A DNA stretch of 64,000 nucleotides from an uncultured Prevotella sp. GTDB taxonomy: Bacteria; Bacteroidota; Bacteroidia; Bacteroidales; Bacteroidaceae. The notes below the pieces were generated by a model that was not told the origin of the DNA, ran no database searches, and saw nothing but the letters and a program-made list of their open reading frames with translations. A program made the translations under genes and the position numbers. Every line of letters begins with the position of its first letter. Within the stretch, counting starts at the first letter, position 1. The stretch is from NCBI GenBank assembly GCA_946188165.1, contig CAMHTW010000014.1, positions 1 through 64,000 of the forward strand, read 5' to 3'. Positions 6,902 through 14,106 of the stretch are shown here, piece by piece.

Positions 6902-6934
6902 TTTGGCCGTTTCAAAATTAATGCCTACCTTTGC
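6902..6934 (+). promoter_or_regulatory. Promoter of greA
   Basis: TTTG at 6902-6905, 20 bp, then TACCTTTGC at 6926-6934, a perfect match to the Bacteroidetes promoter. Start predicted near 6941, giving a leader of about 110 nt. Confidence 0.65.
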
Positions 6935-6964
6935 AAACCAGTAAGAGACATAGATAGAAAACTA

Positions 6965-7001
6965 GGATTCCGACGACGAAGGTCGGGATTCTTTATTTTT
7001 T
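6965..7001 (+). terminator. Terminator-like hairpin in the greA leader
   Basis: A 10-bp stem (6965-6974 with 6982-6991, two G-U pairs) and a 7-nt loop are followed by TTTATTTTTT. It lies between the greA promoter and its ATG at 7053, so it may release a leader RNA of about 60 nt and attenuate greA. Confidence 0.5.
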
Positions 7002-7052
7002 CTGCGTCCGACAATAGAATCAAAGAAAAGAACTAAAATAATATTAAGGATT

Positions 7053-7520
7053 ATGGCTTACATGTCACAAGAAGGCTACGACAAACTGATAGCCGAACTG
7101 CACCGCCTGGAAGCGGTTGAACGTCCTAAAGCATCTGCTGCTATTGCAGAAGCTCGTGAGAAGGGCGACTTGAGTGAGAATAGTGAGTATGATGCTGCCA
7201 AGGAAGCTCAGGCACATCTGGAGGATAAAATCAACAAGCTGAAAGCTACTATTGCTGAAGCTAAAGTGGTGGACACATCGCGTCTGAGTACAGACACCGT
7301 CCAGATTCTGACGAAGGTGGAGATGACCAATCTGACCACTAACGCCAAGATGAGCTACACCATCGTGAGTGAGAACGAAGCCGACCTCCGTGCTGGCAAA
7401 ATCTCGATCAAGACGCCTATCGCCCAAGGACTATTGGGTAAGAAGGTTGGCGACGAGGTAGAGATTACGATTCCACGTGGCACCATCAAACTGCGCATCG
7501 AGAACATCAGCATTGCATAA
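7053..7520 (+). CDS. greA: Transcription elongation factor GreA
   Basis: 155 residues, normal for GreA. The N-terminal coiled coil (about 1-75) carries the conserved MSQEGYDKL...L..LE..ERP.....I..AREKGDLSENSEY block, whose acidic tip (D and E of GDLSENSEYDAA) enters the RNA polymerase channel to stimulate cleavage of backtracked RNA. The C-terminal FKBP-like domain ends with SP/TPIAQGLLGKKVGDEV and the final RIENIS strand. It is monocistronic, with its own promoter and a leader hairpin, and is followed by an inverted repeat at 7529-7594. Confidence 0.97.
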   Translation: MAYMSQEGYDKLIAELHRLEAVERPKASAAIAEAREKGDLSENSEYDAAKEAQAHLEDKINKLKATIAEAKVVDTSRLSTDTVQILTKVEMTNLTTNAKMSYTIVSENEADLRAGKISIKTPIAQGLLGKKVGDEVEITIPRGTIKLRIENISIA

Positions 7521-7528
7521 AACAAAAG

Positions 7529-7594
7529 ACAACAAGGACAACTATTTAACAAATTCACAAAAAATAAATGTTGTTATAGTTGTCCAAGTTGTTT
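7529..7594. terminator. Inverted repeat after greA, probable terminator or repeat
   Basis: GACAACAAGGACAACTAT (7529-7546) faces ATAGTTGTCCAAGTTGTT (7577-7594), 16 of 18 paired, around a 30-nt AT-rich loop; the right arm ends in TTGTTTTCT. It fills the space between greA and the HIT gene. Confidence 0.5.
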
Positions 7595-7610
7595 TCTAAA
7601 ATAAAAAGTT

Positions 7611-8000
7611 ATGGATATTTTTGCAAAGATTGCCGCTGGTGAGATTCCCAGCTATAAAGTGGCAGAAAACGAGGAGTTCTACGCTTTCCTCGACATCAAT
7701 CCGTTGGTAAAAGGTCACACGTTGGTTATTCCCCGTCGTGAAGTTGATTATTTCTTTGATATGGCCGACGACGAATTGGCTCGCTATCAGCAGTTTGCCA
7801 AGCAGGTCGCCATTGCCATCAAGAAGGCATTCCCCTGCAAGAAGGTGGCTCAGGTGGTGCTCGGTCTGGAGGTTGCTCATGCCCATATCCACCTCATCCC
7901 CATGCAGAGTGAGGCTGATGCCGACTTCCGTAAGGAGAAGTTGAAGCTGACAGAAGAGGAGTTCAAGGAGATTGCCGCAACAATCCAGAAGAATTTCTAA
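7611..8000 (+). CDS. HIT family (HINT-like) nucleotide-binding hydrolase
   Basis: 129 residues. The N-terminal MDIFAKIAAGEIPSYKVAE is standard for HINT-branch proteins, and the histidine triad H-x-H-x-H is present as AHAHIHLIP (about 89-97). These enzymes hydrolyse adenosine phosphoramidates and related nucleotides; the biological substrate is unknown. The stop codon TAA lies within the first copy of a 21-bp tandem duplication (7995-8036). No dedicated promoter was recognised; the gene may be read from greA through the hairpin or from an unseen start. Confidence 0.93.
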   Translation: MDIFAKIAAGEIPSYKVAENEEFYAFLDINPLVKGHTLVIPRREVDYFFDMADDELARYQQFAKQVAIAIKKAFPCKKVAQVVLGLEVAHAHIHLIPMQSEADADFRKEKLKLTEEEFKEIAATIQKNF

Positions 8001-8036
8001 ATACTTTCGGAGTAATTCTAAATACTTTCGGAGTAA
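7995..8036 (+). repeat. Two 21-bp tandem copies spanning the end of the HIT gene
   Basis: TTCTAAATACTTTCGGAGTAA occupies 7995-8015 and is repeated at 8016-8036. The first copy includes the last codon and stop of the HIT gene. Confidence 0.8.
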
Positions 8037-8059
8037 TTTAATTTTCTACACCATTATTT

Positions 8060-8788
8060 ATGATAGGAGTAATTCTTGCAGCAGGCATGGCCAAGCGCCT
8101 GCGCCCACTGACTGACACGCAACCCAAATGTCTGCTGAAGGTGGGCGAACGCACATTATTGGAGCGCACCGTTGATGCCCAGTTAGCTGCCGGCATCAAC
8201 GAGTTAGTGGTGGTGACGGGGTATCGTGGTGAGATGATTCGCGAGTTCCTGACGGGGCACTATCCCACCCTTACCATCCACTTCATCCATAATGCTGACT
8301 ACGAGCACAACAACAATATCTTCTCATTGTGGATGACACGCCCCTATACAGATGGGAAGGACTTCCTCTTGATGGACAGCGACATTCTGCTGGATCCGAA
8401 ACTGGTAAAAGCCATTGTCGATGAGACAGGTACTGCCTTGGCACTGAACCGTCACGAATGTGGTGAAGAGGAAATCAAGATTATTACTGACGGCGAAGGT
8501 CGTGTGGTGGAACTCAGCAAGACATGCAGCATTGCTGATGCCATAGGTGAATCGGTAGGTGTGGAGCGTATTGCCAGTGACTATTCTACAGCATTGTTCC
8601 GTGAATTGGAACAGATGATAGAACGCGAAGGACTCATTGACATCTTCTATGAGCGTGCCTTTGAGCGCCTCATCCCACAAGGTCATCACTTCCGCGTGGT
8701 GGACACAACAAACTTCTTCTCCATCGAACTGGATACGGTCGAGGACTTCGAGCGTGCCAAAGAGCTGATACCGGAAGAAGTATATTAA
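8060..8788 (+). CDS. LicC-like nucleotidyltransferase (phosphocholine cytidylyltransferase family)
   Basis: 242 residues. The NTP-transferase signature LAAGMAKRLRPLT (about 6-18) and the following PKCLLKVG are intact; LMDSDILLD near the middle supplies the metal-binding aspartate. The small size and the motif spacing fit the LicC/phosphocholine cytidylyltransferase branch better than RmlA/GalU. The likely reaction is CTP plus phosphocholine (or a similar phospho-alcohol) giving the CDP-activated donor. A LicD-type transferase that could use such a donor lies 4.4 kb away at 13152-14000. Substrate is inferred from family and neighbour only. The gene converges on a GT4 gene across an AT-rich inverted repeat. 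Confidence 0.75.
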   Translation: MIGVILAAGMAKRLRPLTDTQPKCLLKVGERTLLERTVDAQLAAGINELVVVTGYRGEMIREFLTGHYPTLTIHFIHNADYEHNNNIFSLWMTRPYTDGKDFLLMDSDILLDPKLVKAIVDETGTALALNRHECGEEEIKIITDGEGRVVELSKTCSIADAIGESVGVERIASDYSTALFRELEQMIEREGLIDIFYERAFERLIPQGHHFRVVDTTNFFSIELDTVEDFERAKELIPEEVY

Positions 8789-8947
8789 ATTAGGAATTAG
8801 GAATTAGAAATTATAAATTATAAATTACAAATTAGAAATTAGGAATTAGGAAGTAGAAATTAAGAAGTAAGATTCAGGTTCATTCCGTATGATTAAACGG
8901 CAGAACATATCATAATTTCTAATTTCTAATTCCTAATTTCTAATTTA
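8787..8947. repeat. AT-rich tandem and inverted repeat between convergent genes
   Basis: Repeats of the form AATTAGGAATTAG and AAATTATAAATT fill 8787-8875, and the reverse complement recurs at 8911-8947 (TTTCTAATTTCTAATTCC and so on), with about 33 of 36 positions paired between 8787-8822 and 8911-8947. The long hairpin may act as a two-way terminator. The right arm runs into the stop of the GT4 gene. Confidence 0.7.
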
Positions 8948-10081
8948 CATCAAGTCAGAATATATCTCTGCTACCTGGTCGGCAACATTACATCCGCTGA
9001 AACGGCGGATGTATTTTTTGCTGTTCTCGATACGAAGCTCCCTACCTTCTGCCCCTACTAAGGTTAGACGGATGGCAGCAGCCATAGCCTCAACATTACC
9101 TGGCTGAACATAAAGGCTATCAGGGCCGCCAGCCTCCTCCAGACAAGAACCTGAGCAAGCCACGACGGGCAAGCCACAGCTGATAGCTTCGATGATGGGA
9201 ATGCCAAAACCTTCGTAGACTGACGGATAGACAAACGACTCGGCTAAAGCATAGAGCATGGGCAGATGCTCATCAGGTACACCATGCAGCACACGTACAC
9301 GTTCCTCCAAATGATGTTCACGAACATACTGCAACACCTGGTCAGTATAGGGCGTATGACGTCCCACCATGACCAAAGCCACATCGTCAGGCAATAGCGG
9401 TAGTGCCTGCACGGCCTGCAAAATATTCTTGCGTGCCTCTATTGACCCCACATTGAGGATGTAACGCTGAGGTAACTGATAGGCACTACGCACCTGCGTA
9501 CGTTGCTCTTCACTGACTTCGACACTGAAACGGGGTGCGAAACTTTGATAGACGATAGAAATCTTCTGTTCGTCAATATCGCCATAGTACAGGATGTCAC
9601 GCTTGGTACACTCGCTAATGGCAATAACGTGGTCAGCCTCTCTCAAAGTCTGACGGAATTTCCAGGCATAAATCTTAGTATCCACCCAATTGTAAAACTC
9701 AGGATGACGCAGAAATATCAAGTCATGAATGGTCACCACACTACGGATACCAGACTTGCGAATACCAATGGGAAGTTCACCCGACAAGCCATGATACAAT
9801 TGTACCCCATCGCGCTGCAAGTCAGTCACAACGCCCTTCATACGCCACCAAGAAGATGGAAGATGAATGGAAGATGAAAAATGAGGATAGCAGAAGCTGA
9901 CATTGGGACGTTCAACAATCTGTGAGCGCAGGTCGTCACGACCCTTGTCAGGTGCATAGAGGCGCAACGCCAAATCCTGGCGCTGGGCCAAATCATTGAC
10001 CAGCGTACGACCATAGCTGCCTAACCCTGTTCCATTGCGAACAATGCGCTTCGCGTCGAATCCGATGATATTTTTCGTCAT
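8945..10081 (-). CDS. Glycosyltransferase family 4
   Basis: 378 residues in the GT-B fold. The start MTKNIIGFDAKRIVRNGTGLG contains the usual donor/acceptor-loop glycines, and the C-terminal half has the GT4 donor-binding block EGFGIPIIEAISCGLPVVA (E-x7-E). It would retain the anomeric configuration and transfer a sugar from a nucleotide-sugar to a lipid-linked glycan at the cytoplasmic face. Residues around 66-78 (PHFSSSIHLPSS) are coded by a simple GGAAGATGAA-type repeat (9853-9885). The gene is divergent from the GT2 gene, with which it shares a palindromic promoter region. Acceptor and sugar unknown. Confidence 0.88.
   Translation of the reverse strand: MTKNIIGFDAKRIVRNGTGLGSYGRTLVNDLAQRQDLALRLYAPDKGRDDLRSQIVERPNVSFCYPHFSSSIHLPSSWWRMKGVVTDLQRDGVQLYHGLSGELPIGIRKSGIRSVVTIHDLIFLRHPEFYNWVDTKIYAWKFRQTLREADHVIAISECTKRDILYYGDIDEQKISIVYQSFAPRFSVEVSEEQRTQVRSAYQLPQRYILNVGSIEARKNILQAVQALPLLPDDVALVMVGRHTPYTDQVLQYVREHHLEERVRVLHGVPDEHLPMLYALAESFVYPSVYEGFGIPIIEAISCGLPVVACSGSCLEEAGGPDSLYVQPGNVEAMAAAIRLTLVGAEGRELRIENSKKYIRRFSGCNVADQVAEIYSDLM
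9849..9886 (-). repeat. Simple GGAAGATGAA-type repeat inside a GT4 gene
   Basis: GAAGATGGAAGATGAATGGA and AGATGAAAAATGAGG; codes for the segment HFSSSIHLPSS of the glycosyltransferase. Confidence 0.5.
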
Positions 10082-10082
10082 A

Positions 10083-10124
10083 TTGGTTGCAAAGATACGA
10101 ATTTTTTAGTATCTTTGCAACCAA
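10083..10124. promoter_or_regulatory. Palindromic divergent promoter, GT4 (minus) and GT2 (plus)
   Basis: A perfect 15-bp inverted repeat, 10083-10097 and 10110-10124 (TTGGTTGCAAAGATA and its complement), with a 12-bp AT-rich centre. Each arm contains a full -7 box TATCTTTGC, facing outward. The plus box (10110-10118) puts the start downstream of the TTG at 10115, so the GT2 gene must begin at the ATG at 10151. Confidence 0.65.
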
Positions 10125-10150
10125 ATAAAGATCAAATTTGTCAGTACCCG

Positions 10151-11113
10151 ATGAAAAAGATTACAATTATTATTCCTGCCTATAATGAAGAGGCATCCTT
10201 CATGCTTATCCAAGAAAGGATGAATCAGGTGTTGGAACAAAATGCCAGTTACGATTGGGAGTTTCTTTTTGTCAATGACGGTAGTACCGACAATACGTTG
10301 CAACAGATGATTAAGTTGCATCACGAAGATCAGCATTACAATTACATTGACTTGTCGCGAAATTACGGTAAAGAGATAGCCATGATGGCTGGATTCGACT
10401 ATGCGACAGGCGATGCCGTCATCGTGATGGATGCAGACATGCAACATCCCATTAACGTGATTCCTGAGATGATAAAGTATTGGGAAGAAGGATTTGACGA
10501 TGTCTATGCCCAGCGCCAAGACAGCAGGGAGTCGTGGTTGAAGCGTAAGACTTCACACTGGTACTATAAACTACTCCAATCAGTCACCAAGGTTCCCATC
10601 CAAAATGACACTGGTGATTTCCGCCTTTTAGACCGTTCTTGTGTTGAGGCACTGAAACAAATGCGGGAAACAGAAAGGAATACTAAGGGCATGTATTCTT
10701 GGATAGGCTTTCATAAAAAAGGTATCACATACCAGCAACTGGAGCGTCAAGAAGGCGTCAGCAAGTGGAGTACCGGTTCGCTTGTCAATCTGGCCCTGAA
10801 TGGTATAATGTCCTATACGACAGCACCATTACGATTAGCCTCAGCACTCGGTGTGTTAGTCTCTTTGGTCGCTTTCCTATACCTTGTATATATTATTATC
10901 GTTACCATTATCTATGGAGAGCCCGTCCGAGGTTATCCAACCATTATGGTTACCATCCTTTTCTTGGGAGGTGTACAACTGCTGAGTCTTGGTATTCTTG
11001 GAGAATACATTGCCAGGATATTCACAGAGGTCAAGGGACGCCCCGGCTATTTCGTGAACTCTTATAATGGGGAAAAGAATCTTCCTGTTAAGTCTGCTGG
11101 AAACAGATTATAA
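10151..11113 (+). CDS. Glycosyltransferase family 2 with C-terminal membrane anchor (DPM1/ArnC-like)
   Basis: 320 residues from the ATG at 10151, chosen because upstream codons lie in the promoter. The GT-A domain begins IIIPAYNEE, continues with VNDGSTDNTL and the metal-binding VMDADMQHP (about 93-101), and has the QHP that is typical of polyprenyl-phosphate glycosyltransferases. Two hydrophobic segments follow (about 230-255 and 265-290), as in the ArnC/GtrB group. It probably makes an undecaprenyl-phosphate-linked sugar for later transfer outside the cytoplasm. The sugar cannot be read from the sequence. Confidence 0.88.
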   Translation: MKKITIIIPAYNEEASFMLIQERMNQVLEQNASYDWEFLFVNDGSTDNTLQQMIKLHHEDQHYNYIDLSRNYGKEIAMMAGFDYATGDAVIVMDADMQHPINVIPEMIKYWEEGFDDVYAQRQDSRESWLKRKTSHWYYKLLQSVTKVPIQNDTGDFRLLDRSCVEALKQMRETERNTKGMYSWIGFHKKGITYQQLERQEGVSKWSTGSLVNLALNGIMSYTTAPLRLASALGVLVSLVAFLYLVYIIIVTIIYGEPVRGYPTIMVTILFLGGVQLLSLGILGEYIARIFTEVKGRPGYFVNSYNGEKNLPVKSAGNRL

Positions 11114-11169
11114 GACACAAGACCGATGGATTTTTTGTCATTATGCTTGTTTAGTATTGTTTTTTTTCG

Positions 11170-11178
11170 TAACTTTGC
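11170..11178 (+). promoter_or_regulatory. Promoter -7 box before the DegT aminotransferase gene
   Basis: TAACTTTGC, 24 bp before the ATG at 11202. It argues for that ATG rather than the in-frame ATG at 11067, which lies inside the GT2 gene. Confidence 0.55.
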
Positions 11179-11201
11179 AAACAAATCAAATAGAATCTTA
11201 T

Positions 11202-12419
11202 ATGAAGATACCTTTTTCTCCACCATACATTGACGATAACGTCATTGCGGAAGTCACAGACTCCCTGCGTTCCGGTTGGATTACCACAGGTCCCAAGGTG
11301 AAAGCTTTAGAGGAAGAGATTACGAAACTGACAGGCACACAGCATGCGCTATGCGTGAACTCGTGGACCACGGGTGCTATCATGATGTTGCGCTGGTTAG
11401 GTGTAAAACCTGGCGACGAAGTGATTATTCCTGCCTATACCTATTGTGCAACGGCCTTTGCCGTGCTGTGGGCAGGTGCGAAGCCTGTGATGGTAGATTC
11501 CGACGATGACCTGAACATCTCTGTAGAGGCTATCCGCAAGGCCATTACCCCACGTACCAAAGCCATTATCCCTGTTGACATTGCAGGTTATCCATGTGAC
11601 TACAACGCGATTATGGCATTGGTCAATGAACCGGAGATTAAGGCACAGTATCAGGCAACGTCACCTGTCATGGAGCAGTTAGGACGTATTATCGTCATCA
11701 ACGACTCTGCCCATTCCATCGGGTCTCACTATCATGGTCAGTTCTCGGGCACTGATACGGATATCGTCATCTTCTCGCTCCATGCCGTCAAGAACATCAC
11801 CACGGCAGAGGGAGGCGCCATCTGCCTGAATATGCCTGCACCCTTCGACAACGCCCAACTCTATCAGCAACTACGTATGATGGCACTGAACTGTCAGACG
11901 AAGGATGCCTTTACCAAGAGTAAGGCAGGCGGTTGGCGCTATGATATTGTGGGTATGGGCATGAAAGCCAACATGGCTGATGTCAACGCTGCCATCGGAC
12001 TGGCACAGATACGACAATACGACAAGTTGTTGGCAGAACGCAAGCGTATCTTCACCACTTACAGCAAGGCATTCGACAAAGAGCCGTGGGCCATCACCCC
12101 ACCAATCGTCAAGGACGGGCGCGAGACTTCGTACCATCTTTATGCCCTGCGCATCAAAGACATCACAGAAGAGCAGCGCGACGAAATCATTGCAGAGATT
12201 TCCATGCTTGAGGTCGCAGTCAATGTGCATTTCATCCCATTGCCCATGCTGACTCTGTTCCATGACTTGGGCTACGACATCAAGGATTATCCACAGGCAT
12301 ACCATAACTATTCTCATGAGATATCATTGCCCTGTTATCCGCAACTGAACGAAGAGATGACTCAGTTTGTCATCCAGACGGTTATCAACGCATATCATAC
12401 AGTAATCGATAAGGCATGA
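11202..12419 (+). CDS. DegT/DnrJ/EryC1/StrS family sugar aminotransferase
   Basis: 405 residues from the ATG at 11202. MKIPFSPPYIDDNVIAEV is a typical opening of this PLP-dependent family, GWITTGPKV is the conserved substrate-loop motif, and the Schiff-base lysine is in HAVKNITTAEGG (about residue 197). These enzymes aminate keto-sugar nucleotides for surface glycans, or rarely act as dehydratases when lysine is replaced (not so here). It is embedded among glycosyltransferase genes and its stop overlaps the start of the next GT2 gene by 4 bp, so the two are translationally coupled. Confidence 0.93.
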   Translation: MKIPFSPPYIDDNVIAEVTDSLRSGWITTGPKVKALEEEITKLTGTQHALCVNSWTTGAIMMLRWLGVKPGDEVIIPAYTYCATAFAVLWAGAKPVMVDSDDDLNISVEAIRKAITPRTKAIIPVDIAGYPCDYNAIMALVNEPEIKAQYQATSPVMEQLGRIIVINDSAHSIGSHYHGQFSGTDTDIVIFSLHAVKNITTAEGGAICLNMPAPFDNAQLYQQLRMMALNCQTKDAFTKSKAGGWRYDIVGMGMKANMADVNAAIGLAQIRQYDKLLAERKRIFTTYSKAFDKEPWAITPPIVKDGRETSYHLYALRIKDITEEQRDEIIAEISMLEVAVNVHFIPLPMLTLFHDLGYDIKDYPQAYHNYSHEISLPCYPQLNEEMTQFVIQTVINAYHTVIDKA

Positions 12420-13177
12420 GCGAGGCCAGGATTTCAGTCGTCATCAATACCTATAATGCCAGACAGCATTTAGCCAAGGTGTTGGAGTCTGTCAAAGACT
12501 TCGACGAAGTGGTGATATGTGATATGGAGAGTACGGACGATACGGTGACGATTGCTGAGCAGTATGGCTGTAAAGTAGTGACCTTCCCTAAGGCTAACCA
12601 CAAGAGCGCAGAGCCTGCCCGTACGTTTGCCATCCAGTCGGCATCCAACAAATGGGTATTAGTGGTTGATGCTGATGAGCTGGTCACACCAGAACTGCGT
12701 GAGGTACTCTATCAGAAGATAAAAGAGCCCAATTGTCCCGCAGGCTACTATATTCCCCGTCAGAATATGTTCATGAACATGTTCGTTCGCGACTTCCATT
12801 ACGACTTTCAGTTACGTTTCTTTATCCGTGAAGGAACGGAATGGCCACCATACGTACACACCTTCCCGAAGGTGCAGGGAAGAGTCGAAAAGCTGAAAGC
12901 CAACAAAGAGGCCCGTCTGCTGCACCTAATGGACGAGACCATGCATGAATACATGGCAAAGATGAACGAATATACCGATAACGAGGTTGAAAAGAAACGA
13001 GAGAAGGGCTATGGCCTTGGTGCCTTGCTATGGCGTCCCTTCTGGCGCTTTTTCAAGAAATATGTGCTGGATGGCGGCTACCGTATGGGCACACGCGGCT
13101 TGATTCGTGCCATGATGGCAGGCTTTTACCAGTTTGTTTTGGTTTCCAAGATTATTGAGAAGCGTTATCGCGATTGA
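12416..13177 (+). CDS. Glycosyltransferase family 2 (WaaE-like)
   Basis: 253 residues. RISVVINTYNA at the start, then VICDMESTDDT and VDADELVTPEL (DxD at about 84-86) are the GT-A landmarks; the AEPARTFAI segment and overall size match the WaaE/KdtX-like GT2 group that adds sugars to LPS core or similar lipid-linked glycans. A basic, possibly membrane-associated C-terminus follows. The 3' end overlaps the 3' end of the convergent LicD-like gene by 26 bp. Sugar and acceptor unknown. Confidence 0.85.
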   Translation: MSEARISVVINTYNARQHLAKVLESVKDFDEVVICDMESTDDTVTIAEQYGCKVVTFPKANHKSAEPARTFAIQSASNKWVLVVDADELVTPELREVLYQKIKEPNCPAGYYIPRQNMFMNMFVRDFHYDFQLRFFIREGTEWPPYVHTFPKVQGRVEKLKANKEARLLHLMDETMHEYMAKMNEYTDNEVEKKREKGYGLGALLWRPFWRFFKKYVLDGGYRMGTRGLIRAMMAGFYQFVLVSKIIEKRYRD

Positions 13178-14000
13178 CAAACGAGCGCTTGTCTTCGTAC
13201 TGTCTGAACGGCAGATTATAATCCAGATAAAAGAAATTATGCTGGCGCTGGTTGTCATGAGGAGGGATAACCATATAATCGCCATACTTATTCCTGAGAT
13301 ATGCATCAGCATGCTCTACACCCATTACCGTGTGTCCTTCAAAGGTCACTGGCTGAGGAGTGCCTAACATCGTTTTGGGAATCACGCCTTTCACACCATC
13401 ATCATAGTCAAGCACATACTCCGACGTTTCATAGTCATAGGCCAAATAGGCTGCACGTAACTGTTTGCGAGCCCATTCGTGCGAAAATATTTTCTGAATC
13501 AGCAACACTGGCCATGAGCTGGGGCCATGTCCATGCTTGTAGGGGTCGCGATGCAGGAAATATAGCAGTTTGTCGCATGCCTTATAGCGCGCCACAGCTA
13601 ATTTCTGGGCCACCTTGGACTTGGAGATGCCATCGATGGGGAACACGTCGATATAAATGCCACCCACATAGTCGCTATGCTCACGCTCTATCAGCGTAGT
13701 GCTGCCATCTACTATCTTGCCAAAGCCACCGGGATAGCTGGCATCAGTCTCTATTGACAAGGCTTCAAGGGGCTGTGGCAGCCATTCATGGGCATGAGTC
13801 ATCAAGCTGTCATAGTCAGGACGCGGCATACAAATGTCCATATCGTCGTCCCAGGGGATAAATCCTTTATGACGGATAGCACCCAACATGGTACCAGCCC
13901 AACAATAGTAAGTCAAATCGTGCTCACGGCACACCTTGTCTACAGACAACAATATCTGCAGGATATGCTCATGCAAAATGTCAATATCGTATGATGCCAT
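13152..14000 (-). CDS. LicD family phosphotransferase
   Basis: 282 residues. The LicD core is unmistakable: YYCWAGTMLGAIRHKGFIPW then DDDMDICMPRPDY (about residues 31-63), a nucleotidyltransferase-fold active site with the catalytic DDDMD. LicD proteins transfer phosphocholine (or ribitol/glycerol-phosphate-like groups in related members) from a CDP-linked donor to surface sugars. The LicC-like gene at 8060 could make the donor. No choline uptake (LicB) or kinase (LicA) gene is in the window, so the transferred group is uncertain. Its promoter box TACCTTTGG is at 14024-14032. Confidence 0.88.
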   Translation of the reverse strand: MASYDIDILHEHILQILLSVDKVCREHDLTYYCWAGTMLGAIRHKGFIPWDDDMDICMPRPDYDSLMTHAHEWLPQPLEALSIETDASYPGGFGKIVDGSTTLIEREHSDYVGGIYIDVFPIDGISKSKVAQKLAVARYKACDKLLYFLHRDPYKHGHGPSSWPVLLIQKIFSHEWARKQLRAAYLAYDYETSEYVLDYDDGVKGVIPKTMLGTPQPVTFEGHTVMGVEHADAYLRNKYGDYMVIPPHDNQRQHNFFYLDYNLPFRQYEDKRSFVNRDNASQ

Positions 14001-14023
14001 AATGATTATTCTGTTTTATCTTG

Positions 14024-14032
14024 CCAAAGGTA
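14024..14032 (-). promoter_or_regulatory. Promoter -7 box of the LicD-like gene
   Basis: TACCTTTGG on the minus strand, 24 bp from the ATG at 14000. Confidence 0.5.
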
Positions 14033-14070
14033 GTACAAAAAAACAAATACACAAAATATATTGCATAAAA

Positions 14071-14103
14071 TTTGCATAATAGCCATTAAATTGTTACTTT
14101 TGC
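14071..14103 (+). promoter_or_regulatory. Promoter abutting the start of a GT4 gene
   Basis: TTTG at 14071-14074, exactly 20 bp, then TACTTTTGC at 14095-14103. The gene's ATG is at 14107, so transcription from this promoter would begin at or beside the start codon. Confidence 0.55.
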
Positions 14104-14106
14104 AGC

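Noticed and set aside
7529..7594. Riboswitch before the HIT gene
   Set aside because: The structure is a simple inverted repeat with an AT-rich loop; no conserved riboswitch core seen.
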